From DASRTE01 sp035316885 (GTDB lineage Bacteria; Actinomycetota; Actinomycetes; Jiangellales; Jiangellaceae), in NCBI GenBank assembly GCA_035316885.1, contig DATHII010000072.1:1-12583 (forward strand): a stretch of DNA of 12,583 nt, written 5' to 3'. Below are positions 1 through 6,323 of the stretch, in pieces (within the stretch, counting starts at the first letter, position 1; each line of letters begins with the position of its first letter). A program made the position numbers and the translations under genes. The notes under the pieces were generated by a model. It worked only from the letters and a program-made list of their open reading frames with translations, was not told where the DNA came from and searched no databases.

Positions 1-423
1 AGCATGTCGCTGCGCAGAGCCCCGCCAGCGGGCGAACCTGAACATCGACCCGATGACCCACCACCAGAACAGCAGGAACAGCGGCCACGGCGGGCCGGGC
101 AGGGCGACGATCGCGACGACCACGACCGTGAGCAGCACGACCGGCAGGAGCATCAGTGGGTGCCGGCGGCCGGCGCGGGCCATCGGGTGGTGCCAGGCGG
201 TGGCGGAGGCTGCCCGTGGGGCTGGTTCGACGGCGGTGCGGGTATTGGGCAGGTCGGCGAACAGGGGAGCAAGGTCGTCGGCAGTGCGCGCCTGCCACGC
301 GCTGGACGTGCGCTCGTCGAACTCGTCCACCGTCAAGCGGCCCGCGGCGTAGTGGTCGCCGAGAGCGGCGACGGCCCGGTCGCGGTCGGCGTCGCCGATC
401 CGGAGGGGCACCTGGGACGTCAT
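1..423 (-). CDS. DUF1707 domain membrane protein, C-terminus cut by window edge
   Basis: The reading frame opens with ATG at 423-421 and stays open for 141 codons to the window edge, so the C-terminus is missing. Residues about 6-58 match the actinobacterial DUF1707 domain: an L-R-I-G-D-A-D-R-D start, then a short helix and the typical A-A-G-R-L-T-V-D-E-F-D-E-R core. Two hydrophobic segments follow (about 89-109 and 113-129, the second Trp-rich), so the protein is probably a small inner-membrane protein with a cytoplasmic N-terminal domain. DUF1707 has no settled biochemical role. It is often found on small membrane proteins of the cell envelope. The start codon overlaps the padR stop as ATGA, which implies translational coupling and control by PadR. 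The family call is made by eye from the N-terminal motif. Confidence 0.8.
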   Translation of the reverse strand, partial: MTSQVPLRIGDADRDRAVAALGDHYAAGRLTVDEFDERTSSAWQARTADDLAPLFADLPNTRTAVEPAPRAASATAWHHPMARAGRRHPLMLLPVVLLTVVVVAIVALPGPPWPLFLLFWWWVIGSMFRFARWRGSAQRHA

Positions 424-1043
424 CGGGCGCGACCTCCCTCTGAATCGCCCTCGTCGCCGTCGGCGAGGATGCCGTACAGGCGGCGCCGGGCGTCGTCGAG
501 CACCTCACGCGCGCGGGCCTGCTGGTCGGCGCTACCGCTCACGGCGATCTGCCAGAGTGCGGCCAGCGCCTGGCCGACGAGCGGTCGCACGTCGCCCTGC
601 TCGCCGCCCGGTGGCGACGACATCGCCTCCCACGGAGCGGACATCTCCTCCGGGTGGGAGTCGACGTATGCCCTGCCCTCGGCAGTGAGTTCGTAGAGCC
701 GTCGCCCCTCCTTGGCATCGACGCGCACGAGGTCTTCGTCCTCGAGTTGCTGGAGGGTCGGGTAGACCGAACCCGGGCTCGGCTTCCAGACCCCCCCGCT
801 CCGCTCGGCGATCTCCTGGATGACCTGGTAGCCGTTCATGGCGCGGTCGGCGAGGACAGACAGGATCGCCACCCGGACGTCGCCGCGCCGCGCCTTCGAA
901 CCACCGAAGGGACGCCCGGGGCCGAAGCCGTGGGGGCCCCAGCCGTGCCCACCGAAGCCGGCGCCCGGCCACGGCCCCCAGGCGTGGTGTCGACCGCCGT
1001 GCCCGTGTCCGCCGACCATCTCCATGATCCATTCTCGCTTCAT
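420..1043 (-). CDS. PadR-family transcriptional regulator with Gly/His-rich N-terminal extension
   Basis: This 207-aa protein has a PadR winged-helix domain at about residues 50-130. Visible motifs are the start of helix 1 (R-G-D-V-R-V-A-I-L-S-V-L), N-G-Y-Q-V-I-Q-E-I, and the wing region P-S-P-G-S-V-Y-P-T-L-Q-Q-L-E-D. A C-terminal helical dimerisation segment follows. PadR proteins are generally dimeric repressors that often control their own operon. The first about 46 residues are rich in Gly, Pro, Trp and His (H13, H15, H19, H20, H33, H38), an extension seen on many actinobacterial PadR proteins and possibly flexible or metal-binding. The ATG at 1043 follows a GGAAG ribosome site at 1050-1054 with 6-nt spacing; M7 and M9 are alternative starts. 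It is coupled downstream to the DUF1707 gene. A long perfect inverted repeat over its promoter suggests autoregulation. The ligand is unknown. Confidence 0.9.
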   Translation of the reverse strand: MKREWIMEMVGGHGHGGRHHAWGPWPGAGFGGHGWGPHGFGPGRPFGGSKARRGDVRVAILSVLADRAMNGYQVIQEIAERSGGVWKPSPGSVYPTLQQLEDEDLVRVDAKEGRRLYELTAEGRAYVDSHPEEMSAPWEAMSSPPGGEQGDVRPLVGQALAALWQIAVSGSADQQARAREVLDDARRRLYGILADGDEGDSEGGRAR

Positions 1044-1056
1044 AGCCCACTTCCAT

Positions 1057-1099
1057 CCGACTGGTCGCGATATTCAGACGATATATCGCGACCAGTCGG
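1057..1099. promoter_or_regulatory. 17-bp perfect inverted repeat, probable PadR operator
   Basis: The left arm (1057-1073, CCGACTGGTCGCGATAT) is the exact reverse complement of the right arm (1083-1099), with a 9-base spacer (1074-1082) and dyad centre at 1078. It lies 13 bases upstream of the padR start and covers the -10 region and probable transcription start. PadR regulators bind dyad-symmetric AT-centred sites, and the ATAT/ATAT inner edges fit that. The repeat could also fold in RNA, but there is no T-run after it, so an operator is more likely than a terminator for the upstream GH15 gene. Confidence 0.8.
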
Positions 1100-1106
1100 T
1101 TGACAA
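1078..1106 (-). promoter_or_regulatory. padR promoter (-35 TTGTCA, -10 TATCGT)
   Basis: On the minus strand TTGTCA (1106-1101) is followed by exactly 17 bases and then TATCGT (1083-1078). Both are reasonable matches to sigma-70-type hexamers. Transcription would begin near 1071, leaving a leader of about 28 nt with a GGAAG ribosome site. The -10 and spacer lie inside the inverted repeat, so a protein bound there would block RNA polymerase. Confidence 0.6.
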
Positions 1107-1116
1107 GAGCTCTCTG

Positions 1117-2907
1117 TTAGGCCTGTCCGGTGACCGGGCCGGCTGCGCCGGAGAGGAGGAGGGCAGCGGTGACGAGGGGGATGTGGCTCAGCGCCTGCGG
1201 GAAGTTGCCGACCATGCGTCCCAGCCGTGGGTCGAACTGCTCGGCCAGCAGGCCGAGGTCGTTGCGCAGGGATATCAGGTACTCGAACAGGTCGCGGGCA
1301 TGGTCCTCGCGGCCGATCAGGTGCAGCGCCTCGACCAGCCAGAAGCTGCACGCGAGAAAGGCGCCCTCGTCGCCGGGCAGCCCGTCCACCTCGGTCTCCG
1401 TGCGGTAGCGCAGGACCAGTCCGGAGTCTGTGCAGAGGTCGGCCATGATGGCGTCGACGGTGCCGATCACCCGCGGATCGTCGGGCGGGAGAAAGCCGAC
1501 GATGGGGATCTGCAGCAACGACGCGTCGACGTCGGGCAGTCCGTAGATCTGCGTGAACGTGTTGCGCTCTGCGTCGTAGCCCTTCGCACACACCTCGGCG
1601 TGGATGGTGTCGCGAAGGCCATGCCAGCGTTCGAGCTCCGGGGCGGTAGATCCGGCATCCACGATCCCGCGGACGATCCGGTCGACCGCCACCCACGCCA
1701 TGACCTTCGAATGCACGAAGTGGCGCCGCTCGCCGCGGATCTCCCAGATGCCCTCGTCGGGCTCGACCCAGCAGCGTTCCAGGTGCCGCACGAGGTGTGC
1801 CTGCAGCGCCCAGACATGCCGCTCGAGCGCGAGCCCGTGCCGCCGGCCCCGGTGGAGGGTGTCCATGACCTCGCCGTACACGTCGATCTGGAGTTGCTCG
1901 GCCGCGGCGTTTCCGACCCGGATCGGGCCCGAACCTTCGTACCCGGGCAACCAGTCCAGCTCGTACTCGATCAGCCGGCGTTCGCCGGCAATGCCGTACA
2001 TGATCTGCAGGTCGTCGGGGTTGCCACCGATGGCCCGCAGCAGCCAGTCGCGCCACGCCTTCGCCTCGTTCACGTAGCCGCTGCGGATCAGCGCGTCCAG
2101 CGTGAACGCGGAGTCGCGCAGCCAGCAGTGCCGGTAGTCCCAGTTGCGGACGCCGCCGATGTCCTCGGGCAGCGATGTCGTGGGCGCGGCGACGATGCCG
2201 CCGGTGGGCTCGTAGGTGAGCGCCTTGAGGGTGAGCAGGGACCGGAGGACAGCCTCGCGATAAGGCCCGTCATATGTGGAGCGCGCGGCCCAGTCGATCC
2301 AGAACCGCTCGGTGGCGGCGAGGGCCTGCCACGGGTCGGTCGGCTCGGGAAGGGTCAGGTGCGAGGGGAACCAGCTCAAGACGAACGTCACCCGGTCGCC
2401 GGCCGAGACGGTCGCGTCGGCGTGCGTGGTGAGGTTGCGGCCGTGTGTGGGCACGTCGGCGCGGAGCGCCACCGCGTCGGGCCCGGACACGCCGACCACC
2501 TGTCCGTCTATGCGGTGCACCCAGGGAACCGAGCGGCCGTAGTCGAAGCGCAACCGCAGTGCGCTGTGCACCTGGACCCGGCCGGAGATGCCCTCGACGA
2601 TGCGGACCAGGTCGTGAGAGCCGTCGCTCGGGGGCATGAAGTCGGTAACGCGGACGGTCCCGTCCGGAGTGTCCCATTCGTGCTCGAGGATCATCGTGTC
2701 GCCGCGGTAACGTCGGCGGTCGGCGTTGCCCGCTCCGGGCGGTGCGACCTGCCAGTACCCGTGCCGCTCGTCGCCCAACAACGCGGCGAAGCATGCGGCG
2801 GAGTCGAAGCGGGGCAGGCACAGCCAGTCGATCGTGCCGTCGCGGGAGACCAGCGCCGCAGTGTGCAGGTCTCCCACGAGACCATGGTCCTCGATCAGTC
2901 CGGCCAT
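1117..2907 (-). CDS. Glycoside hydrolase family 15 protein (glucoamylase or trehalase type)
   Basis: This 596-aa cytosolic protein (no signal peptide) has the bacterial GH15 layout: an N-terminal beta-sandwich (about 1-205), then an (alpha/alpha)6 barrel. The N-terminus contains I-E-D-H-G-L-V-G-D and S-R-D-G-T-I-D-W-L-C-L-P-R-F-D-S, which resembles GH15 trehalases of mycobacteria. N-W-D-Y-R (255-259) plus C-W-L-R-D (261-265) is the substrate-binding signature. The likely general acid is E389 in G-I-W-E-I-R-G, and the likely general base is E556 in G-L-L-A-E-Q. The family hydrolyses alpha-glucosidic bonds with inversion, releasing glucose from alpha-glucans or trehalose. Sequence alone does not fix the substrate, though the N-terminal similarity favours trehalase or a short alpha-glucoside. 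Start ATG at 2907 lies 9 nt after the SURF1 stop, so the two genes are probably co-transcribed. No terminator is evident after the stop. Confidence 0.93.
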   Translation of the reverse strand: MAGLIEDHGLVGDLHTAALVSRDGTIDWLCLPRFDSAACFAALLGDERHGYWQVAPPGAGNADRRRYRGDTMILEHEWDTPDGTVRVTDFMPPSDGSHDLVRIVEGISGRVQVHSALRLRFDYGRSVPWVHRIDGQVVGVSGPDAVALRADVPTHGRNLTTHADATVSAGDRVTFVLSWFPSHLTLPEPTDPWQALAATERFWIDWAARSTYDGPYREAVLRSLLTLKALTYEPTGGIVAAPTTSLPEDIGGVRNWDYRHCWLRDSAFTLDALIRSGYVNEAKAWRDWLLRAIGGNPDDLQIMYGIAGERRLIEYELDWLPGYEGSGPIRVGNAAAEQLQIDVYGEVMDTLHRGRRHGLALERHVWALQAHLVRHLERCWVEPDEGIWEIRGERRHFVHSKVMAWVAVDRIVRGIVDAGSTAPELERWHGLRDTIHAEVCAKGYDAERNTFTQIYGLPDVDASLLQIPIVGFLPPDDPRVIGTVDAIMADLCTDSGLVLRYRTETEVDGLPGDEGAFLACSFWLVEALHLIGREDHARDLFEYLISLRNDLGLLAEQFDPRLGRMVGNFPQALSHIPLVTAALLLSGAAGPVTGQA

Positions 2908-2916
2908 CGGCCCGCC

Positions 2917-3711
2917 CTATCTCGTGACGCGCGTTCCTGTCGCCTCGACATCCTCGCCCCGCTCCGCCCGCGCTGTCTCATCCTCGTGTCGCATGCGTGA
3001 TTCGGCACGGATCAGCAAGCCGAAACCGCCGATGCCGATGCACGCGAACAGGAACCATTGGATCGCGTATGACAGATGTGGGCCGGCCTCCTGGGTGGGC
3101 GCCGGCGGCGGCAGAGGCGCGTCCGACGGCGCCGGCTGCTCGCCGACCACCTCCACCCACGCGCCGAAGACGGGGTAGGGGAGCGTGGTCGCGAGCACGT
3201 CGACATCGACGTGACGGATCGCGCCGCTGGCGGGGTCGCCGCCGGTACCGCGGCCCTCCTCGCTGGCGCGCACCCGGCCGACGACCTCGACCTCACCCGC
3301 GGGCGGATCCGGCACGGGCGGGACGGTGGTCGCGGAACCGTCCTGCGCGACGAAACCGCGGTCGACCAGGAGTGCTGCGCCGCCGGTGGTCACCAGCGGC
3401 ACGAGCACGTGCACGCCGGGCCGACCGTCGAGCGGGCGCAGCCGAACCACCACCTGACGGTCGATGTCGTAGGTCCCTGTCGCCTCGACCTGTGTCCACA
3501 GCCGGTCCGGTGCCGGCGGGCGGCCCGGCTCGAGCACGTCGTCGACGGGAACCGGTTCGCGGTCGCTGTTGGCCTCGATCACCGCGTTGCGGGCCGAGCG
3601 CTCCTCGTTGCGGTCGAGTTGCCAGATGCCCAGCCGGACACACGCAGCGACAAGCACCAGCCCGGCGAGGATTCGCAGCGCCCAGCGGCGTGAGGCCAGC
3701 ACCCGGAACAC
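2917..3711 (-). CDS. SURF1 family cytochrome c oxidase assembly protein
   Basis: This 264-aa membrane protein has the SURF1 layout: an N-terminal transmembrane helix (about 12-28) running into G-I-W-Q-L-D-R-N (28-35), a large extracytoplasmic domain, and a C-terminal helix (about 213-234) starting with the family motif L-S-Y-A-I-Q-W-F-L-F-A. SURF1 proteins help insert heme A into subunit I of aa3-type cytochrome c oxidase at the plasma membrane. The last 30 residues are charged and probably cytoplasmic. The start chosen is GTG at 3711; a TACCGT hexamer ends 6 nt before it, as for a leaderless transcript. Alternatively V4 (GTG at 3702) has AGGGG about 9 nt upstream. It is divergent from moaA and directly upstream of the GH15 gene on the same strand. 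Confidence 0.9.
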   Translation of the reverse strand: MFRVLASRRWALRILAGLVLVAACVRLGIWQLDRNEERSARNAVIEANSDREPVPVDDVLEPGRPPAPDRLWTQVEATGTYDIDRQVVVRLRPLDGRPGVHVLVPLVTTGGAALLVDRGFVAQDGSATTVPPVPDPPAGEVEVVGRVRASEEGRGTGGDPASGAIRHVDVDVLATTLPYPVFGAWVEVVGEQPAPSDAPLPPPAPTQEAGPHLSYAIQWFLFACIGIGGFGLLIRAESRMRHEDETARAERGEDVEATGTRVTR

Positions 3712-3717
3712 CCCCTG

Positions 3718-3723
3718 ACGGTA
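3718..3723 (-). promoter_or_regulatory. SURF1 -10 element TACCGT, leaderless spacing
   Basis: TACCGT fits the actinobacterial -10 consensus TANNNT. Exactly 6 nt (CAGGGG) separate it from the GTG at 3711-3709, so transcription would start at the G of the start codon. I see no convincing -35 hexamer. The intervening CAGGGG could instead act as a ribosome site for the GTG three codons later. Confidence 0.42.
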
Positions 3724-3756
3724 GACCGGAACGACCGCGACGTCCTGAGCGGGGCA

Positions 3757-3762
3757 TAGGCT
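3757..3762 (+). promoter_or_regulatory. moaA -10 element TAGGCT
   Basis: TAGGCT is a common actinobacterial -10 form. A start about 7 nt downstream gives a leader of about 32 nt carrying the ribosome site GGAGGGAAGG (3786-3795), 5 nt before the moaA ATG. No clear -35 is visible. It lies back to back with the SURF1 -10 element in the 89-bp divergent interval. Confidence 0.4.
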
Positions 3763-3800
3763 GGCCGCGGAACGGACCGGGAGCCGGAGGGAAGGGCGCG

Positions 3801-4790
3801 ATGCTCGTCGACCGCTACGGCCGCACGGCGACCGACCTGCGGGTGTCGCTCACCGACCGGTGCAATCTGCGCTGTGCGTACTGCATGCCGGCAGAAGGCC
3901 TGGCCTGGCTTCCCACGCCAGAGATGCTGACCGACGACGAGGTCGTCCGCCTGGTTCGCGTGGGGGTCGAGCGGCTGGGCGTCACGCAGGTGCGGTTCAC
4001 CGGCGGCGAGCCGCTCTTGCGACGCGGGCTGGTTGGCATCGTGGCCGCCTGCGCCCGGCTGGTGCCGCGTCCGGAGCTCTCGCTCACGACCAACGGGATC
4101 GGGCTGGCACGTCTGGCCCAGGCACTCGCTTCGGCTGGGCTCGACCGCGTCAATGGATCCCTCGACACGCTCGACCCGCAACGCTTCGAGGCGATCGCGC
4201 GGCGACGCCGGCTACCCGACGTCCTCGACGGCTTGGCCGCCGCGGCGGCCGCAGGCCTGACCCCGGTGAAGATCAATGCTGTCCTCATGCGCGGCATCAA
4301 CGACGACGAGGCTTCCCGCCTGCTGCGCTGGGCACTCGACCGGGGCTACGAGATGCGGTTCATCGAGCAGATGCCGCTCGACGCCCAGCACGGCTGGGAC
4401 CGCGAGCAGATGGTGACAGCGGACGAGATCCTCACCGCGCTGCGCGCCGAGTACGACCTGACGCCGGTCGGCGCGGACGAGCGCGGCAGTGCCCCGGCCG
4501 AGACCTGGCTGGTCGACGGCGGGCCGGCCAAGGTCGGCGTGATCGGCTCCGTGACGCGGCCGTTCTGCGGTGCGTGCGACCGCACCAGGCTCACCGCCGA
4601 CGGGCAGGTCCGCAACTGCCTGTTCGCCCGCGAGGAGTCAGACCTGCGAACGGCTCTGCGCGGCGGAGCGAGCGACGCCGAGCTGGCGTGGCTGTGGCGG
4701 GTGGCCATGGCCGAGAAACTGCCCGGGCACGGCATCAACGATCCGGACTTCCTGCAGCCGGCGCGCCCGATGTCCGCCATCGGCGGATAA
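3801..4790 (+). CDS. moaA: GTP 3',8-cyclase MoaA (molybdenum cofactor biosynthesis)
   Basis: MoaA is a radical-SAM enzyme that, with MoaC, converts GTP to cyclic pyranopterin monophosphate, the first step of molybdenum cofactor synthesis. The 329-aa product has the N-terminal SAM cluster motif C21-N-L-R-C25-A-Y-C28, the F-T-G-G-E-P motif (66-71), and the C-terminal cluster cysteines C256, C259 and C273. It also has K-L-P-G-H-G-I-N (306-313) and the functional Gly-Gly C-terminus (328-329), so it looks complete. The ATG at 3801 is chosen for its strong ribosome site and because the protein starts where MoaA proteins usually do; an upstream in-frame extension is low-complexity and not family-like. 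One oddity is N118-G119-S120, where family members usually have N-V-S or N-I-S. No other moa gene lies in the window. Confidence 0.97.
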   Translation: MLVDRYGRTATDLRVSLTDRCNLRCAYCMPAEGLAWLPTPEMLTDDEVVRLVRVGVERLGVTQVRFTGGEPLLRRGLVGIVAACARLVPRPELSLTTNGIGLARLAQALASAGLDRVNGSLDTLDPQRFEAIARRRRLPDVLDGLAAAAAAGLTPVKINAVLMRGINDDEASRLLRWALDRGYEMRFIEQMPLDAQHGWDREQMVTADEILTALRAEYDLTPVGADERGSAPAETWLVDGGPAKVGVIGSVTRPFCGACDRTRLTADGQVRNCLFAREESDLRTALRGGASDAELAWLWRVAMAEKLPGHGINDPDFLQPARPMSAIGG

Positions 4791-4809
4791 GGCCCAGAAC
4801 GCCGAAGGA

Positions 4810-4847
4810 CGACGCCGGGCAGCCACGGGGGAAGCTGCCCGGCGTCG
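4810..4847. terminator. GC-rich hairpin between convergent moaA and DUF3099 genes
   Basis: The arms 4810-4823 (CGACGCCGGGCAGC) and 4834-4847 are perfectly complementary over 14 bp around a 10-nt loop. It starts 19 nt after the moaA stop. There is no U-run, which is common for actinobacterial terminators. Because the stem is symmetric it could also stop read-through from the facing DUF3099 gene. Confidence 0.7.
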
Positions 4848-4913
4848 CCATCACGACGCGCACCGACGGGGGAATACGGAACGCGCGCGCAGGGAGTATT
4901 ACACGGAAACGAT

Positions 4914-4928
4914 GACCCGTGAAGGGTC
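4914..4928 (-). terminator. Small hairpin just after the DUF3099 stop
   Basis: GACCC and GGGTC pair around a 5-nt loop, immediately 3' of the DUF3099 stop codon. On the minus strand the stem is followed by ATCGTTTCC, which is mildly T-rich. Another 6-bp stem (4933-4938 with 4943-4948) covers the end of the gene. It is a weak terminator candidate; the large hairpin at 4810-4847 is the stronger stop. Confidence 0.3.
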
Positions 4929-4930
4929 GC

Positions 4931-5254
4931 TCATGCGGTATCCCGCATGTTCGGCGTGTCGGGCCCTGGGAGCGCTCTTTTGGGCGGACCGTCGACGGGA
5001 ACGAGACGCCCGGACACCGGTCGGCGGGCCGCGTTCGCCACCACGACGGCGATGTACGGCAACACGACGGCGGCGACGATGAACACCCAACGCGCCCATC
5101 CCTGCACGACGATCGCGAGCGGCAGGCAGGCGATGCGGATGCCCATCATGAGCAGGTACCGCCGTTGGCGCGCGTCGATGTCGTCGCTGTGGCCCGGGTG
5201 GGCCGTGGTGACCGACTGGACCTCATGGCCGCGTCGGTGGACCGGCGTCCTCAC
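4931..5254 (-). CDS. DUF3099 family small membrane protein
   Basis: This 107-aa protein has a basic N-terminus, a Q-S-V-T-T-A-H motif (13-19), and two transmembrane helices (about 35-51 and 56-73) ending in an R-R-P-stretch and a charged C-terminal tail. That pattern, especially D-I-D-A-R-Q-R-R-Y-L before the first helix, matches DUF3099, a two-helix family of unknown function confined to Actinomycetota. The GTG start at 5254 is chosen because it gives the usual N-terminus and because a TACCGT -10 element ends exactly 6 nt upstream, implying a leaderless mRNA. The gene faces moaA and is divergent from dodecin. Family call by eye from topology and motifs. Confidence 0.8.
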   Translation of the reverse strand: MRTPVHRRGHEVQSVTTAHPGHSDDIDARQRRYLLMMGIRIACLPLAIVVQGWARWVFIVAAVVLPYIAVVVANAARRPVSGRLVPVDGPPKRALPGPDTPNMRDTA

Positions 5255-5260
5255 TCCATC

Positions 5261-5266
5261 ACGGTA
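5261..5266 (-). promoter_or_regulatory. DUF3099 gene -10 element TACCGT, leaderless spacing
   Basis: TACCGT is followed by 6 nt (GATGGA) and then GTG at 5254. This is the same hexamer and same spacing as upstream of SURF1. The spacing puts transcription start on the first base of the start codon. No clear -35 is seen. Confidence 0.42.
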
Positions 5267-5336
5267 GGCCGCCCGGCTGCTTCACGCCATACTGCGCCCA
5301 GCCGACCTGTGCCGTTCCACACGTGGGAGGACCACC

Positions 5337-5546
5337 ATGAACCGCACCTACCGGGTCACCGAGATCGTCGGGACGTCCTCGGAGAACCTCGACGCGGCGA
5401 TCCGCAACGGCGTGGCCCGCGCCGGTCAGACGCTGCGCCACCTCGACTGGTTCGAGGTCACCGAGATCCGGGGCCAGCTCGTCGACGCCGGCGTGCAGCA
5501 CTGGCAGGTCGGCATGAAGATCGGATTCCGGCTCGAGGACTCCTGA
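5337..5546 (+). CDS. Dodecin, flavin-binding storage protein
   Basis: This 69-aa protein matches dodecin along its whole length and ends in the F-R-L-E-D-S tail typical of mycobacterial dodecin. Dodecins form hollow dodecamers that hold flavins (FMN, riboflavin or lumichrome) and, in some members, CoA. They are thought to buffer free flavin and protect it from light. The flavin-stacking Trp is present as W38 in D-W-F-E, and Q57 in H-W-Q-V fits the flavin hydrogen-bonding position. W56 replaces a Phe that I recall from the M. tuberculosis protein. The ATG follows a strong ribosome site GGGAGGA (5325-5331) with 5-nt spacing. It stands alone between the divergent DUF3099 gene and the fabG-fabI operon, 72 bp upstream of fabG. 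Confidence 0.95.
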   Translation: MNRTYRVTEIVGTSSENLDAAIRNGVARAGQTLRHLDWFEVTEIRGQLVDAGVQHWQVGMKIGFRLEDS

Positions 5547-5573
5547 CGGGCCCGCGCCCGCAAAACCAGGAGT
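5539..5573 (+). terminator. Nested hairpin at the dodecin stop codon
   Basis: Outer arms ACTCCTG (5539-5545) and CAGGAGT (5567-5573) enclose an inner 5-bp stem CGGGC/GCCCG (5547-5551, 5556-5560) with a CCGC loop, followed by CAAAAC. The structure begins inside the last dodecin codons. It could end dodecin transcription before the fabG promoter. There is no T-run, so this is tentative. Confidence 0.35.
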
Positions 5574-5579
5574 AGCCGG

Positions 5580-5585
5580 TAGCGT
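5580..5585 (+). promoter_or_regulatory. fabG operon -10 element TAGCGT
   Basis: TAGCGT matches TANNNT. Transcription starting near 5592 would leave a leader of about 27 nt containing the ribosome site GAGGGGAG (5606-5613), 5 nt before the GTG start of fabG. No good -35 is visible. Read-through from dodecin is a possible second source of transcript. Confidence 0.42.
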
Positions 5586-5618
5586 CGGCGGGCGTCGACG
5601 ACGCCGAGGGGAGCACGT

Positions 5619-6323
5619 GTGAGCCGGTCCGTGCTGGTCACCGGAGGTAACCGGGGCATCGGCCTGGCCATCGCCCGCACCTTCGCTGACGGCGGCGATG
5701 CAGTCACCGTCACGCATCGAAGCGGCGAGCCGCCCGACGGCCTGGCCGGGGTCATCTGCGACGTCACCGACCAGGGCTCGGTCGAAGCCGCATTCACCGA
5801 GGTCGAACAGCGGCAGGGCCCGGTGGAGGTGCTCGTCGCCAACGCCGGGGTCACCCGGGACACGCTGCTGCTGAGGATGAGCGAGGACGACTTCAGCGCA
5901 GTCGTCGACACCAACCTCACCGGGACGTTCCGGGTCGTGAAGCTGGCGGCCCGCGGCATGCTGCGGGCCCGCCGTGGTCGTATCGTGCTGATCGGCAGCG
6001 TGGTAGGCCTGCTCGGCTCGCCAGGCCAGGTCAACTACGCGGCCAGCAAGGCCGGCCTGGTCGGCATGGCACGTTCCATCGCCCGCGAGCTCGGCAGCCG
6101 GGGCATCACGGCCAACGTCGTGGCGCCGGGCCTGGTCGAGTCGGACATGACCGCTGAGCTCACCGAGCAGCGGCGCGCCGAGATCCTCGCCGGCATCCCG
6201 TTGGGCCGCTACGCGTCGGCCGAGGAGATCGCGCGGGTCGTGCGATGGGTCGCGAGCGACGAGGCGGCGTACATCACCGGAGCGGTCATCCCGGTAGACG
6301 GCGGACTAGGGATGGGGCATTGA
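5619..6323 (+). CDS. fabG: 3-oxoacyl-ACP reductase FabG (MabA-like)
   Basis: This 234-aa short-chain dehydrogenase reduces 3-oxoacyl-ACP to 3-hydroxyacyl-ACP with NADPH in type II fatty-acid elongation. It shows the cofactor loop T-G-G-N-R-G-I-G (8-15), N-A-G at 75-77, active-site N99, S127 in I-G-S-V, and Y140-A-A-S-K144. The C-terminus V-D-G-G-L-G-M-G-H is nearly the same as mycobacterial MabA (FabG1), as is the N-terminus S-R-S-V-L-V-T-G-G-N-R-G-I-G. Similarity to MabA does not prove mycolic acid synthesis; related pairs occur in actinobacteria without mycolates. The GTG start is set by the ribosome site and by MabA alignment. The stop TGA overlaps the fabI ATG by one base, so the two are translationally coupled. 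Confidence 0.96.
   Translation: MSRSVLVTGGNRGIGLAIARTFADGGDAVTVTHRSGEPPDGLAGVICDVTDQGSVEAAFTEVEQRQGPVEVLVANAGVTRDTLLLRMSEDDFSAVVDTNLTGTFRVVKLAARGMLRARRGRIVLIGSVVGLLGSPGQVNYAASKAGLVGMARSIARELGSRGITANVVAPGLVESDMTAELTEQRRAEILAGIPLGRYASAEEIARVVRWVASDEAAYITGAVIPVDGGLGMGH

Noticed and set aside
1057..1099. The long inverted repeat as a terminator for the GH15 gene
   Set aside because: There is no T-run on either side and it overlaps a good promoter just before padR, so an operator fits better.
1100..1105. Plus-strand TTGACA, a perfect -35 hexamer
   Set aside because: No -10 element lies at 16-19 bp downstream and no plus-strand gene follows; the minus-strand promoter explains the region.
838..3000. 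720-aa open frame on the plus strand covering the padR and GH15 region
   Set aside because: It is an antisense shadow of the GH15 and padR genes, which have clear family motifs on the minus strand; its composition fits no domain I know.
2997..3800. N-terminal extension of the moaA frame by 268 codons
   Set aside because: The extension is Arg/Pro/Ala low-complexity antisense to SURF1. MoaA homologues start at the ATG at 3801, which has a strong ribosome site.
5317..5335. Two alternative 4-bp hairpins around the dodecin ribosome site, suggesting a small RNA switch
   Set aside because: The stems are only 4 bp and expected by chance in GC-rich DNA; there is no larger fold resembling an FMN riboswitch.
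6245..6322. Upstream start that lengthens FabI by 26 residues
   Set aside because: The extension overlaps fabG and is not like InhA. The ATG at 6323 begins at the conserved N-terminus.
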